From the NCBI RefSeq assembly GCF_016545825.1, contig NC_052622.1, positions 2,547,001-2,611,000 of the forward strand: a stretch of DNA of 64,000 nucleotides, given 5' to 3'. A program made the position numbers and the translations under genes. Of this stretch, positions 13,440 to 24,204 are shown one piece after another. The stretch's first letter is position 1, and each line of letters begins with the position of its first letter. Source of the DNA: Eucalyptus grandis. Taxonomy: Eukaryota; Streptophyta; Magnoliopsida; Myrtales; Myrtaceae. The notes below the pieces were generated by a model, which saw nothing but the letters and a program-made list of their open reading frames with translations, was not told the origin of the DNA and ran no database searches.

Positions 13440-13685
13440 TAATAACAAAACCGTCGGAGGTGTGAGCCGACGATGCCCCGGGAGTGTTGGGATGCCCGGA
13501 GTGTGTGTGCCAGATGCCCCAGGAGTGTTGGGATGCCCGGAGGTGTGTGCCGGAAGCCTTGGAGGTGTGTGCCGGGGGGATTCCTCGTGATGCTAGTTGG
13601 GATATGAGATGCCCGGAGTGTGTGTGCCGGATGCCCGGAGGTGTGTGCCGGAGGCTCCTTGCGATGCCAAGTTGGGTGTGAGCGA
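13440..13685 (+). repeat. Tandem repeat array in the LTR remnant
   Basis: Short units of the form GATGCCCGGAGTGTGTGTGCC recur with variable spacing (about 30-45 bp). They are GC-rich against AT-rich surroundings and lie inside the LTR-like part, so they are probably LTR structure. Confidence 0.7.
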
Positions 13686-13824
13686 TAAATTGAGGGATGA
13701 AAACACTGGTCCCTGGAAAGAAAAATGATGAGATCCTTGTGAAAGATAAAATTGAGAATTGAATCATGCGCATGGATTATGTGCATATGGCATGGGATGA
13801 ACCTCATGGAAATGCAAGCATGAA

Positions 13825-14012
13825 GTGCATGGTGGTATATGCACATTGCATGGTGATATATGCATGGCCGCTTGATGATATATGTACAAGTGCATGGTGG
13901 TATATGCACGTTGCATGGTGATATATGCATGGCTGCTTGATAGTATATGTACAAGTGCATGGTGGTATATGCACATTGTATGGTGATATATGCATGGCTG
14001 TATGGTGAGATA
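13825..14012 (+). repeat. 65-bp tandem repeat, about three copies
   Basis: Units begin at 13825, 13890 and 13955 with GTGCATGGTGGTATATGCAC. The period is 65 bp with few differences between units. The array lies in the LTR-like portion of the insert and accounts for the long antisense ORFs rich in His, Ile and Tyr there. Confidence 0.85.
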
Positions 14013-14536
14013 TATTCGAATACATGGATGATATGTGCTTTATTCGTGATACCTTGATGGTTCTATCTGACGCATCGTGTAGTTTGGTGGATCTTTACTG
14101 CTAAGTGGTTGTACTCACCCTGTTTGGGGACTAACATTTCAGACTAGATAAGATACCTCTGCTGCCACTGCCACCAGTTGATGGATCAAGTGATTGGATA
14201 TGACCGGGAGGAGGAGGATAGCAAAGGAAGAAACTTTTGGACGCCGACACTGAACGATGGACTTTGAGTATACGACTGTTGGAGGAGATGTCGGTTATCT
14301 TTTGAAGTATAGCCGAGTATAGAAGACTACGGCATTCTGATGTACCCATGAATCATGTCCATCTGGTTTAAGTAAATAAAAGTGTCCGGCTTTTACCTAA
14401 AAATATTTAGTAGGTGTGCATCGATTTCTGAATATAAGGAAGGGAGTTGATGGATGTGCTTCCGCCATATAAATTGCGTAGGGACCAATCTAAAAGATGT
14501 AAACCCCCAAGATTTATGAATTTTAATGAAATTCCT

Positions 14537-14549
14537 TGGTATCAGAGTA
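14537..14549 (+). other. tRNA-Met primer binding site
   Basis: TGGTATCAGAGTA matches the complement of the 3' end of initiator tRNA-Met used by many plant LTR elements (TGGTATCAGAGC, one difference). It fixes the plus orientation of the LTR remnant and the 3' limit of its 5' LTR at about 14536. Confidence 0.7.
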
Positions 14550-16130
14550 TTATATTATCAGGTCAAATGAAGGGTAAACGGACTGTGGCGACCCTAACGG
14601 TTTGGGGGCCGTCGAGGGGTGCCACACTCGCAATCTTCCAAATGAATCGGGAATATTCCCTATTAATTGATTATTAGAAAGAAGAAGTACTCTCAAGCAT
14701 ACCCAATCATATGGAGATGGTATGGTTCCATGTAATCGATTATATGATAGGTCAAGTACCGTCAGGTTTTTCAAGTGAAATAGCCAATCTGGCAAAGTCC
14801 CTTGCAAAATTTTTTTACTTATCCTCAGTTGCTTGAAGTTTTCCCCAATAAGCCCGGAAGAACTTCCCTCCACTAAAAATATCTCCTTATGAAGTTTGTT
14901 ACCATCCAAACATAGTGACTCGAGGAAAGTTTGTTCCCTTAAGAAGGTGAACAACCCTCCTTCAATGCTTTGTAACAAATTGTTTGCAAGATTGAGATCA
15001 ACAAGACTTCTCAAGTTATTGAACCACCTTGGTACTGAAGAGTTGAAAGAGTTTGAGAAAAGATAAAGGTGTCGGAGAGAAGTCATGTTTTGAAATGGAA
15101 TGCTTGGGATGGGGCCCCCTAACAAATTCCTTGAAAGATCGAGGTACTCAAGAGAAGTCATGTTTTGGAATGGAATGCTTTGGATGGGCCCCCCAACGAA
15201 TTCATTGAAAGATCGAGGTACTAAAGATGAAGAGAAGTAGAATTGGCCAAGCAATCAAAAGACAGGTGAAAGTTATAAAGCCCACAATTTGATAAGCTCA
15301 AATGGGATAAAGATGGGAGTGCACTGATCACCTGCATGAGGTCTCCAGATTTGTTAACATGTATTCCACTCATGTCGAGGTACTTTAATGCCTGAAGATG
15401 TGAAAGCCACTGAAAGTCGTCAACAGCACCCGCGCGATAATAACCATGGAGATCGAGGACTTCCAACTCGGTGAGATTTCCCCATTCATGAGGAACAATT
15501 GCAAAATCAAAAGAGTGTGACAAGTCAAGGTACCTCAACTGCTTTATGGAGCCGATGAATTTGGGCATGTACGCATGTTCGAAAAAAATCCCGCTCAAGT
15601 CTAGGTAGCTCAAATATCTCAAATTGAGCAAAGAAGGGATTAGTTCACCAGCTGTTGAAAAAACTCATGGGAACGAGTCATCTTTATAATCGTCAATCCA
15701 CGATTCTCCTGCTGTTAGGAATGAATTTTCATTTACTGATGTGATTTGGAGCTTGACGACGTGTCCATTTGCTCGGTTGCACGTCACTCCGATCCATCGA
15801 CAGCAATCTTCACCATTCCAAGAAGAAAGGACGTGAGATGGGTCTGAGAGACTTTGTCTGAGTTGCAGCAGAGCATTCCTTTCTTCTTCAAAGCAGAAGG
15901 AGGATGAGTTTCCGTTTCTGCACAAGCATACATATGCATTGTCTAAAATTAACAACAGACTTACTAATACAAGCACTTTTACACTATCACGTGCCGCCAT
16001 GAACGATGATGAAATTGAAAATGAAAGCTATAATGCACGCCGGCTCAGGCTTCAAGTCTTTGGCTTGGGTGCATTTGTTTAAATTTTGGGAAGTTGGTTT
16101 TGAGTGGATTCTTAAGAATGGACAAAGGGC

Positions 16131-16138
16131 ATTTATAG
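16131..16138 (-). promoter_or_regulatory. Candidate TATA box of RLP copy A
   Basis: CTATAAAT on the minus strand lies about 131 bp before the RLP start codon at 16000, a reasonable distance for a plant core promoter. Block B has one substitution at this place (CTATGAAT), which would weaken the box. This rests on position and motif only. Confidence 0.35.
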
Positions 16139-16489
16139 TGAGCAAGGCAAGGAATGATAGTGAACGTAATCAATTACTGTTCTATATCATCAGTACACCA
16201 TACACATCATGTGTACATAATTTCATTTACCATCTCTGTAAACGTAAACATCAGTTTGTTGATTTTAAAATTATCCAGCAACATCCTTATGACTTGACTC
16301 CAAATCGACAATCTTCCAAAAAGTCAAATTTAAGATCTTCTCATCAGACTTTTGTGCTTATAGTCGAAGATGTTCCTGGCCGGTCGCATTTCATTAGCAT
16401 TGATTGGACCGGTGGAGTTAAGGCTTGCATTGTAACAGGCATATGCTCCAAATAATTGTTGAGGCAGTTATATATTTCAAAATCATACT

Positions 16490-18040
16490 TTTAATTTATT
16501 AGCTAGATGAAAAGCCACCAAGTTATAATTGTATCCCATCATCGAACAATGTAGGATAAGGTTAGAATATGTGCAAATTGGATTGGGAAGACATCAGGCG
16601 AAAAAGGGGTGTTCGCCATTGCCCAATGCTATAAAGCGATGACATCAACTTCCCTTGGTCATATCACTCTGGAAAACCCGCAAGACCCGCAAGCACCAAG
16701 TCTAAGTTTTGTGATCTTTGTCCTCATCCTACCTGGTCCCTTTTTCTAAGTCTCGTGGTCTTTGTCTTCATCCTACCCGATCCCTTTTTCGTCTCCCATG
16801 CCAAACTCATCGCTCATGTCCTCATTCTACAAGACTAAGAAAATTCTAAGTCCTCAACTTTCATTCACACTTGAAATAGAACAAAATCCCAATTGTCCTG
16901 AAAATATCCAAAGTTTCAGACCAAACAACACCAAAGCAAGAAACCATATATATTAATAGGATGTGTGCCTAATTCTGCTATTTTTTCAGAATATTCATCA
17001 TGTTTTTTTTTTTTTTTGGTATAAACTCAGATTTATTCTGCAGTGTACATCTAAGGGATTTATATAGATGAAGAAAAAATTTGGAAGAGGAAAAAATAAA
17101 AATAACCAATCAATTAGCACTCTTTAATTTTCTCTTCATTGGTGGATGACGCGGTCAAATAATTAAGGACTAGATAATATTATCATATGCGTTAGAACAG
17201 TCACAACTTCAGCAAAATTGAACATCGCCATATATAGAAGAGACTAGCAAAGTTTCTATCTAATGATTTAAGTTAGAAACCATCTATTTACCGTCATAAA
17301 AGGAAATGGAGAGAATCGGATGAACGAAGAAATACAACGCAATTACTTCCTCTAAAACATAAAAAGCAAGTTATGAAAAATTGTTCGTGGTTGCTGAAAA
17401 AGCTTAAAATTGTGCCAAGTTCACACATGCAGAGTTTCTAGAAATTCGTAAGGACTAAAATCATGGGGATAGACTTTGTTATGCATATGCATTATATTAT
17501 TTAAAATGTAACTAGAGATATAACGAAGGAAAATACATACTGCTTTCGATTGGAACGCACATCACATTACTTAGGTGAATGCATGTGGAACATCTCAAAC
17601 GACGTATGTTCAGCATATATGAGGTCCACATGTCATAAATATAATCAGGAAGGAAAGGCACCTCCATTATTGCGATTGGACCCCATCCAGAATAGAAAAT
17701 CGATCCTCCAAAAATTAGCGCAGGTAAACTTGGCACCAAGTGCGGCACCCTTGAGGAGATCGTGGAGGACTCCGTCCAGTTTTTGCAGTGCTGAACACGG
17801 ACCAAGTCAAGTCTTCTGGATCGATGTCATTAATCATACAAGTCGATCTCTCCATTTATGTCACAATTGTCATGAACCAAGTCAAGTCTTTTGAGTGTCG
17901 GTTATCATAATAAAGGAAAACACGTTCTTCTTTTAATAGGAGATCGTGAAGTGACAATCCGCGCATAAGTCCAAGTCAAATTGGACACTTTCTCTCCATG
18001 CTTAAATCAAGCAACTTCCAGGATAATACATATTGATGTT
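16490..18040. other. Non-coding RLP upstream flank
   Basis: AT-rich intergenic DNA with no convincing gene. Parts near 17780-17890 and 17950-18049 match the tandemly repeated flank of block B (61353-61680). Around 16600-16700 a short stretch resembles 27340-27410, another hint of older local duplication. A T run lies at 17003-17018. Confidence 0.6.
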
Positions 18041-19134
18041 ATGTATCAATAGAGGTGTTAAAATGGGTCATTGACCCATATATGAACCCATTTATATTTA
18101 AATGAATCGTTAATGGGTCAAGCCTTATTTTTAAAGCACTCATAATGGGTTTTAAAATTAAAGAGAGTGAGATATATGGGTCTTAAATGGGTCACTTTGC
18201 ACCCATTTAAGACCCATTTATTAACCCATTCATTTTCACCCAAAGCCAAAACCTCACAATCTCTCTCTTCTCTCTTTAACTTTACAATTTTTTAACCGAA
18301 ATTATAATTATTTTTTATTTTCTTTCCTTTTTTTTTCTTTCTTCTTCCTCTGTCGCCGACACGGCAATGGCCGGTGACCAGCTAGGCAAGCCTCGAGCTT
18401 GCCGACGTGTCCAGCGAGCTCGAGCTCACGATCTCGGCGAGGCCGCCGATGCCCGGCGAGCTCGAGGCTCACCGAATCTGGTGAGGCGGAGGCCTCGCTC
18501 GACGCCGGCAAGCTCGAGGCTCGCAGATCTGCCTCGCCGGACGCCAGCGAGCTCGAGCCTCGCCCGACGCCGGCGAAACTCGAGCTCGTCGGATGCAGCG
18601 AGCCTCGAGCTCGCGCGGCATCGACGAGCCGGGCAAGCTCGAGGCTCGCCTGTGGCCGGCCGCCGTCGTCGTGGACGGCGACCGGCCAAAGAAGAAGAAG
18701 AAGAAGAAAAAAGAAAAACAAAATTTATATTTAAAAAATAAAAATAATTAAAATTTTATTTTTTAAAAAATAAAAAATAATTAAAATTCGATTTTTTAAA
18801 ATAATTATTTTAAAAATTATAAAAATTGAATGATCCCACGTAGTGGGTACATTATTCCAAACATTTTCGGGAATGGTTTTGTTTTCTGGCATAGGATTCT
18901 CTGGAGTTCTTGGTATTCGTGTTCACAAAATCTAACAGATCTGGGTTAAGATTTGTGAATCTGTGCTTCTCGGCTGTCCAAGTGAGGTTTATAGGATGTG
19001 GTTCCTATTTCCTGTGGGGCATTAATGATTCTTCCATTGTTTGTGAAAAAATGCCATGGACGTCTGAAAAACAGGATGGTATGGACTTCAGGATTTGGTG
19101 TCATGGTTCTTAATTCCCTTTCCAAAAGTTGTTT

Positions 19135-20073
19135 CTAGTAAGTAGGAGAATGGAACCAATTAAGAAAGTCTAAGAGATTCTTATCACTTTCTTTTTCAAC
19201 ATTTCTTCCAAGTAAGAATATCCTGGCGAGGTTAGCAATGAACCTTCTGGTTGGAATTTCAATGGCTATCAAGTACTTATTAGTTAAGTACCACAATAAC
19301 GTCTTGAGCTGTTCAGGGAAATCATCTTCCTTCCAAATAAGAGGATGAATGAATGGATAATTCATATTTAACCCAAAAGGATAAAGAATCGAACCTCCAT
19401 TGAATCGAATAGGTCCGTATGGCTTTGCCCATGAGATTCTCAAGTTCTCAGCAAGGCTGTCATTCGGGATTTTTTGGATAATCTCACGGGGATATTTCCA
19501 GCTTTGCAAATCTTTGATCTTCTCAATCTTGTATTTCACCCCATGATTGAGCATATGAAAAGCAGGCCTCTTGATGTACATGTTGATTTCGGCTGGTGCT
19601 TTTGGCCTTGATAAGAAGTCAGCAAGCACATTCTTCTTTCCAGGAATATGTTTGGTTTCAAATGAGTATTTTGAGAACCATTCAGCCCATCGAAGTAGTT
19701 GGGAATTTGGAATCTGCTTCTGTTTAAACTTGGTCATCTAAGGGAAAGATGCCATGTCTAATTCTACCAGGAAGTGATGGCCGATGAGATGAAACTCAAA
19801 CTTTTTTATTCCATTTTTGCTAAGATTTCTTTGAAAGTGGAATGTAATGCATTTTATTTGGAGAAAACTTTCCACTTTTGTGAGCACAAAGGTGTCTCTT
19901 ACCATCAATTTCTTGAACAGGATGGCTGCCCAAGTATTCATCACGGCATCGGTTTGAAGAATTTTTTCTGTTGATGGTATTTGTAATGGTGGGAGATTCT
20001 GCATAATCTCCTTAAGCTCAAGAACTCGCTTTAGTCTGGGTTTTTCCCCAAGGTGGGGGATTCTTCTATACAA
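19135..20073 (-). pseudogene. Endogenous caulimovirid RNase H region
   Basis: C-terminal part of the viral polymerase polyprotein. RNase H degrades the RNA template during reverse transcription. The upper piece (20073-19738) contains LQTDAVMNTWAAILFKK, matching the first conserved aspartate block of retroviral-type RNase H. The lower piece (19737-19135) has HIPGKKNVLADFLSR, the typical last RNase H block. The two pieces are joined across a stop at 19738. Degenerate host-genome copy, not expected to make enzyme. Confidence 0.8.
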
Positions 20074-21117
20074 TGGATTGCAAAGGAATCAGAAGCTTTG
20101 CAATGTTTGGGACAAAATCCCTAAGATAATTGATTATCCTAAGAAATTGCTGAACTTGTTTTGTAGTGAAGTTATCTTCAGGAAACTTCAATAATTCTTG
20201 AGCAATATGTGGCCCCGGGTAGTACGTACCTTTGTTGAGGTGCATACCAAAGAAATTCAATCTCTGTTTGGGCAATATTCATTTTCCTTTGAGAAAGCAT
20301 AATGCCATGCTTTTTGACAATTTCTGCGAATTGCTCAAGGAGTTGGCAGTGTGATTGCTCGTCAGGACTGTAGAGCAGAATGTCGTCAATGTATATGGCT
20401 GCACTTGATAAGATTGGTTGGAAAATACGACACATGGCCTTTTGGAAAAGGGATGGTGCTACCTTTAAGCCAAAAGGAAGTACTTTCCACTAGAAGTGCT
20501 GGTTTGGGATACAAAATCTTGTCTTGGATCTGTCTTCAGGATGGATGCCCAATTGCCAAAATCCAACTTTGAGGTCGAATTTGGAATAGATATGGGCCTT
20601 GGTTAAACCAGCAAAGAGAGAGTCTCGGATGGTAAAGGGAATTTATCATCTTGGAGAAAAAGGTTGAGAGGTTGATAGTTGATTACCAATCTCATTTTTC
20701 CTCTGTTTTTGCTCGAACGCTTATTGACGTAAAAGGCTTCACGAGGCCCATTGAGAATCGAAATTTCAATAAGGCTTTGTTGCAATAATTCGAGCATTCC
20801 CTTTGAGCTAAAGCCAAATGTTCTGGATTCATTCCCATGTGACTCGCCTTAGTTGGATTTATATCTTCATTCTTCTTAAAGGGAAGACGAACAAAGAACT
20901 CTGGATTTTTCCATAAATGATGAGAACATTTCTGAGCGAATTCTGAATGGGATTCCGAACAAGATTCTAACAACTTTTGCATGATTGGATCTAATAGACT
21001 CATCTGAATGGAAAAAAGTCTCTGAATATTGACGAACTCAGAGAATTGGTCTTTATATTTAAGACCTTTTCCAGGAATGATACGGAGTTGAGAGATTTGA
21101 GTCATGATATCACTCAA
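20066..21117 (-). pseudogene. Endogenous caulimovirid reverse transcriptase region
   Basis: Reads across several frames: 21117-20692 ends in the pre-RT region, then the RT core follows. RLVINYQPLN (about 20690) and the catalytic YIDD box in AAIYIDDILLYSP (about 20400-20360) identify a retroviral-type RT. The YIDD aspartates are intact but the frame is broken several times between 20797 and 20066. The RT would convert pregenomic RNA to DNA in the virus. Here it is a relic. Confidence 0.85.
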
Positions 21118-21120
21118 TTA

Positions 21121-21973
21121 TCAGGTCTTTATTGGGAGGCTTGATCCAAAGATTTTTGTGGTTATAGAACACCGAGGAAGAAGCTGGACATTACGGGAGT
21201 GGTTCGACATTTGTGGAGAAGGTATCTCTGAGGCGGAATTGAAATATCGGATGTAAGGAGTCCAGAATTCTTCAAGAAGAACCTTAGTGTCAATATTGAA
21301 CAACTTGCTCTGTGTCAATGAGGGCGATAACAGTGATGGGTTTGGCAAACTTTGAAGTGAGGATTTTTACAAGGAAATGGGGACACTGAGTTTGACTTGA
21401 AAATATGTCAAAGTTAGGTTCTGGAGATGAGGATGATATATGAAAAATATCTTCAGATTCTGAGTCTGACTCAGTCTCACTGGAAGTTTGGTAAGAAGGA
21501 ATGACACAAAGTGTTTGTTCAGATGGTTTTTCGTCAGCAGAGAATAATGATTCAATATCATCATTTTCAAGAGAAATACCTATTTCATTCTCAATGTGAT
21601 GAATTAGACGATTATGACATTTTCTTGCTTGTGGACAATTTTTGGCAAAATGTCCTTTCTGGTTGCAGATGTAGCAACGGTTTGATTTCTTGTGGCCTGT
21701 GCAATCCTTCCTTTTGCGTAGGTATCGCCATTTCTTCTTTTTCTGGAAATGCTTGGAACCATGTTTGGATTTGTTTATCCAAAACTTCTTGTAATGTTTC
21801 TTTTTCCGAGAGTACTTACCACAAGTACCATCACAGTCTTGCTTGGAGCATTTGATTTTTAGCTTCTGGCGAGAGCAAGCTGATTCAAGACGTTTTTCAT
21901 CTGTGATGTATGTACGGCACTTTAAGCATAATTCTTCTAGGCACAGATGGACTTCTTGCTGTATTTCTCCCAA
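21121..21973 (-). pseudogene. Endogenous caulimovirid capsid C-end, zinc finger and protease
   Basis: The open piece 21973-21290 contains a basic stretch followed by the CCHC finger CYICNQKGHFAKNC, used for RNA packaging in the capsid protein. An acidic linker and the start of the aspartic protease (ITVIALIDTE) follow. In this protease family the active-site triplet is D-T/S-G. Here it reads DTE, so the site is damaged. A frame change at about 21300 leads to the remaining piece, 21348-21121. Confidence 0.75.
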
Positions 21974-21999
21974 GGGAATATCTTGTACTCTCCTTTGTT

Positions 22000-23390
22000 T
22001 TCCAAAAAGGATCTTTCAACCATGCAGGATAGTTCCTTAGGGATGGAAGTAAGGAGAACATGCTTTAAATTTGGATCGCGCCAATTTGGTAAAAAAGCTT
22101 AAGCATCACTTGATAATGCTTATCAAGATGCTTCTTACGGAGGAGCAGCATTTTCTTTCGAAAAATTCTCTTCTTTTCATCTCTATGAGATCAGTGGGTT
22201 TTCCCACAAAGACATGATATAAGAGAGTGATGGCATGGCCGAAATTTGGTGACATCGGAAATGAATGCGGTCCTGTTCGAAATTGATTGCCACCAAAGTT
22301 TGAGGCTGCCCGTAAACCTTGTAACAAAGTTGTAAAGGACATCATTCATATCATGGTTGGTGATGGACTGAGTATTCAACCAAGTATGAAAGTCTTCAAG
22401 TCTTTGTGGCCATTTATGATAAGGAATATCATCGATAGTGAAGAACTATTTTGATGCTATGGACACATCTTTGAGCGGGAATTGTTTGTCTGAACATTTT
22501 CGCTCGAATAGTTTGATTCCATTTCATCATCAGGAGGGTCATCCATGAATATCGATGAAGTTATTGGTGCAATGGGGAGAGAGTCAACTGTAGGAACAGA
22601 GAAAGATGAAGAAGAGGAAAGAGATGCTGAATCTGATTCAGTCTCAGGAGTAGTGTGTTCAACGGGAACAAAACCTGCTTTTACGGAATGACGGGGATCG
22701 GGTTGTTGAGTAGCGAGTTTAGGTTCTGAGCACCCAAATCCTTTAGAAAGGATTCTAATGGGTTGGATAACATCATCGATTCGATCTTTCTCTTATAACA
22801 ATCGAACTTGATTACGTAGGCGGTATTTTTCTTTTCCTTTGTCCTTACGCGGGGCCTTGAGACGATTTCGTATTTCGCCATGTCGGGTTCTCTTCGTAGG
22901 GATCTTACGGAATAGTGGCAAAAATAGATGTACGTGGTGGTGGAGGTAAATACCCGGTTCTAACTGAAGGTGCCAATGGATCGAAAGGTCTAAACCTTCC
23001 TTCTTCAAGAAGTTGGATTTGCTTCTTGAGCTTTTCTATTTCTGGCTTTGGACTTTCAAGATAATGATACCCAAGATGTTGTCCCGATTCCGGGCGTGAA
23101 GCCTTTTTGGAACTCGAAAGTATCTTTGGTGCTTTCATCATACCTTCGGAGATCTTGTTGTACATTTCCAATCTTGGAATCAATTGCTTTAAAGGCATTA
23201 TTTTGTACCAACGAGTCTACGATTGCCAATTTAGAAACCGACTTCAAGACAGGAGTCTCTCTCTGTCTCCCATGTTCATCCACATCAGTGGGGGTTGGAA
23301 TATTAGGAACATGGCAGTATCTACCATGTGGATCAATAAATTCCTTTGAAGCCGAAACGAGAGTTTAGAACTTTCTTTGACAAGAGGGGA
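22000..23390 (-). pseudogene. Endogenous caulimovirid capsid and linker region
   Basis: Fragmented minus-strand reading frames between the movement protein and the zinc finger. Around 22380-22200, NDVLYNFVTRFTGSLKLWW resembles the core of caulimovirid capsid proteins. Further upstream (23198-22681) are a coiled-coil-like KPEIEKLKKQIQLLEEG stretch and a Lys/Arg-rich stretch. Several stops and frame slips are present. Assignment rests on order and composition more than on a strong motif. Confidence 0.6.
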
Positions 23391-23394
23391 AAGT

Positions 23395-24204
23395 CGCTGC
23401 GTTTGTTTGTATTCTTTTTTGTTTTTAAACACTTTTTCTGTTTTTTGTTCCGGGAACAAAAGGCAACGTGTTTGGAGTGCGTTTGTTCCTTTTTTGTTCT
23501 TTTGTTCCCGGGAACAAAAAAAAACAGAAACAAGAAACACAAATTTTGTGTTTCTTGTTTAGAAACACTTTTGAGAAATACTTTTTTTTTCTTTTTCTCT
23601 TATTTTCTTGTTCTTTTTCTTTTGGCCGGTCGCCGGCCTCGCCATGGCGGCGGCCAGAGCCGACGAGGGCCGGCGGCCTCGCCCACCACGGCGAGGGCTC
23701 GCGGCCCGCGAGGCCGAGGCTCGCCGTCCCGGCGAGGCCGAGGCTCGCCGTAGCCGGGGCGAGGGTCGGCCTCGCCATGGCTGGCGAGCTCGCCTCGCCG
23801 GATCCGGGCGAGGTCGACCTCGCGCCGGCCCAGGCGAGTCGGCGTCGCCTAGCGGTGGCCGGTGAGGCCGCGCCGCCCGCCGGGCGAGCTCGGCCTCGCC
23901 GGATCAAGCGAGCCGACCCTCGCCGGCCGGTCGCCGGCCAAGGCCTTGGCCGGCGACCGGCCAAAAGAAAAAAATGAAAAAGAAAAAAGAGAAAAAGGAA
24001 AAATAAGAAAAAAATAGAAAAATAAAAGAAATAAAAAAAATTATCCAAATTTACCAAACATGTTTCTATTTATTTTTTATTCCCGGAACAAGTTTACCAA
24101 ACGCGTTTTTTTGTTCGAGAAATTGTTCCCAGGAACGAAACACTTTTTTTTCTATTTCGTTCCCACGGAACAATTTTTAAACAGAAACGTTATCAAACGC
24201 GCCC
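23395..24204. mobile_element. GC-core TIR element M3 inside the pararetrovirus
   Basis: This inserts into the viral movement/capsid junction and ends the movement-protein reading frame two codons later. The right end is the reverse complement of GGGCGCGTTTGATAACG. The left end, GCTGCGTTTGTTTGTATTC, is a diverged match, with 2-3 bp flanks (GTC/CTC). TTCCCGGGAACAAA-type palindromes lie beneath both ends. The core runs from CTTTTGGCCGGTCGCC at 23619 to GGCGACCGGCCAAAAG at 23952-23967, between a pyrimidine tract and a purine tract. Start GGG-CGTTTG is shared with M1, so they may be one superfamily. Confidence 0.7.

Larger units (their letters stand above)
11670..14624 (+). mobile_element. LTR-retroelement remnant inserted in RLP copy A
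   Basis: Copy B is uninterrupted at this point, so the insert is 11670-14624, with imperfect 5-bp flanks GACTC (11665-11669) and CACTC (14625-14629). About 2.87 kb of LTR-like sequence, with a GA-rich stretch (12210-12310) and two tandem arrays, is followed at 14537 by a tRNA-Met-type primer binding site. Only about 75 bp follow that site. The last piece, from TGTGGCGACCC at 14584, may be the start of a truncated 3' LTR. I infer a gypsy-type (Tekay/Del-like) element with nearly all internal sequence lost. No gag or pol is present. Confidence 0.65.
9659..16000 (-). pseudogene. EIX-type LRR receptor-like protein, copy A, disrupted
   Basis: Cell-surface RLP of the kind that senses microbial or developmental ligands with partner kinases. 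It has no kinase domain. From the ATG at 16000: signal peptide (residues about 1-28), LRRNT with CFEEERNALLQLRQSL and the DCCRWIGVTC pair, many LRRs (L..L.LS.N...G.IP), a transmembrane helix near the C terminus and a short basic tail ending RRRLRRV at 9659. Breaks seen: in-frame TGA closing at 15665, TAG closing at 15221, a one-base frame change near 15195, and an LTR-element insertion at 11670-14624. There is a further frame change near 11240-11420 and an A24 run at 11140-11164. Copy B (57075-60646) guides the reading. Non-functional as shown. Confidence 0.85.

Noticed and set aside
13348..14025. Antisense ORFs rich in His, Ile and Tyr
   Set aside because: They come from the tandem arrays in the LTR remnant; the periods (65 bp and variable) do not conserve a single frame.
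16006..16455. 149-codon plus-strand ORF beside RLP copy A, also open at 60652-61101 beside copy B
   Set aside because: Between the two copies I count about nine amino-acid-changing and about four silent differences, the ratio expected without selection. It overlaps the RLP promoter and resembles no family.
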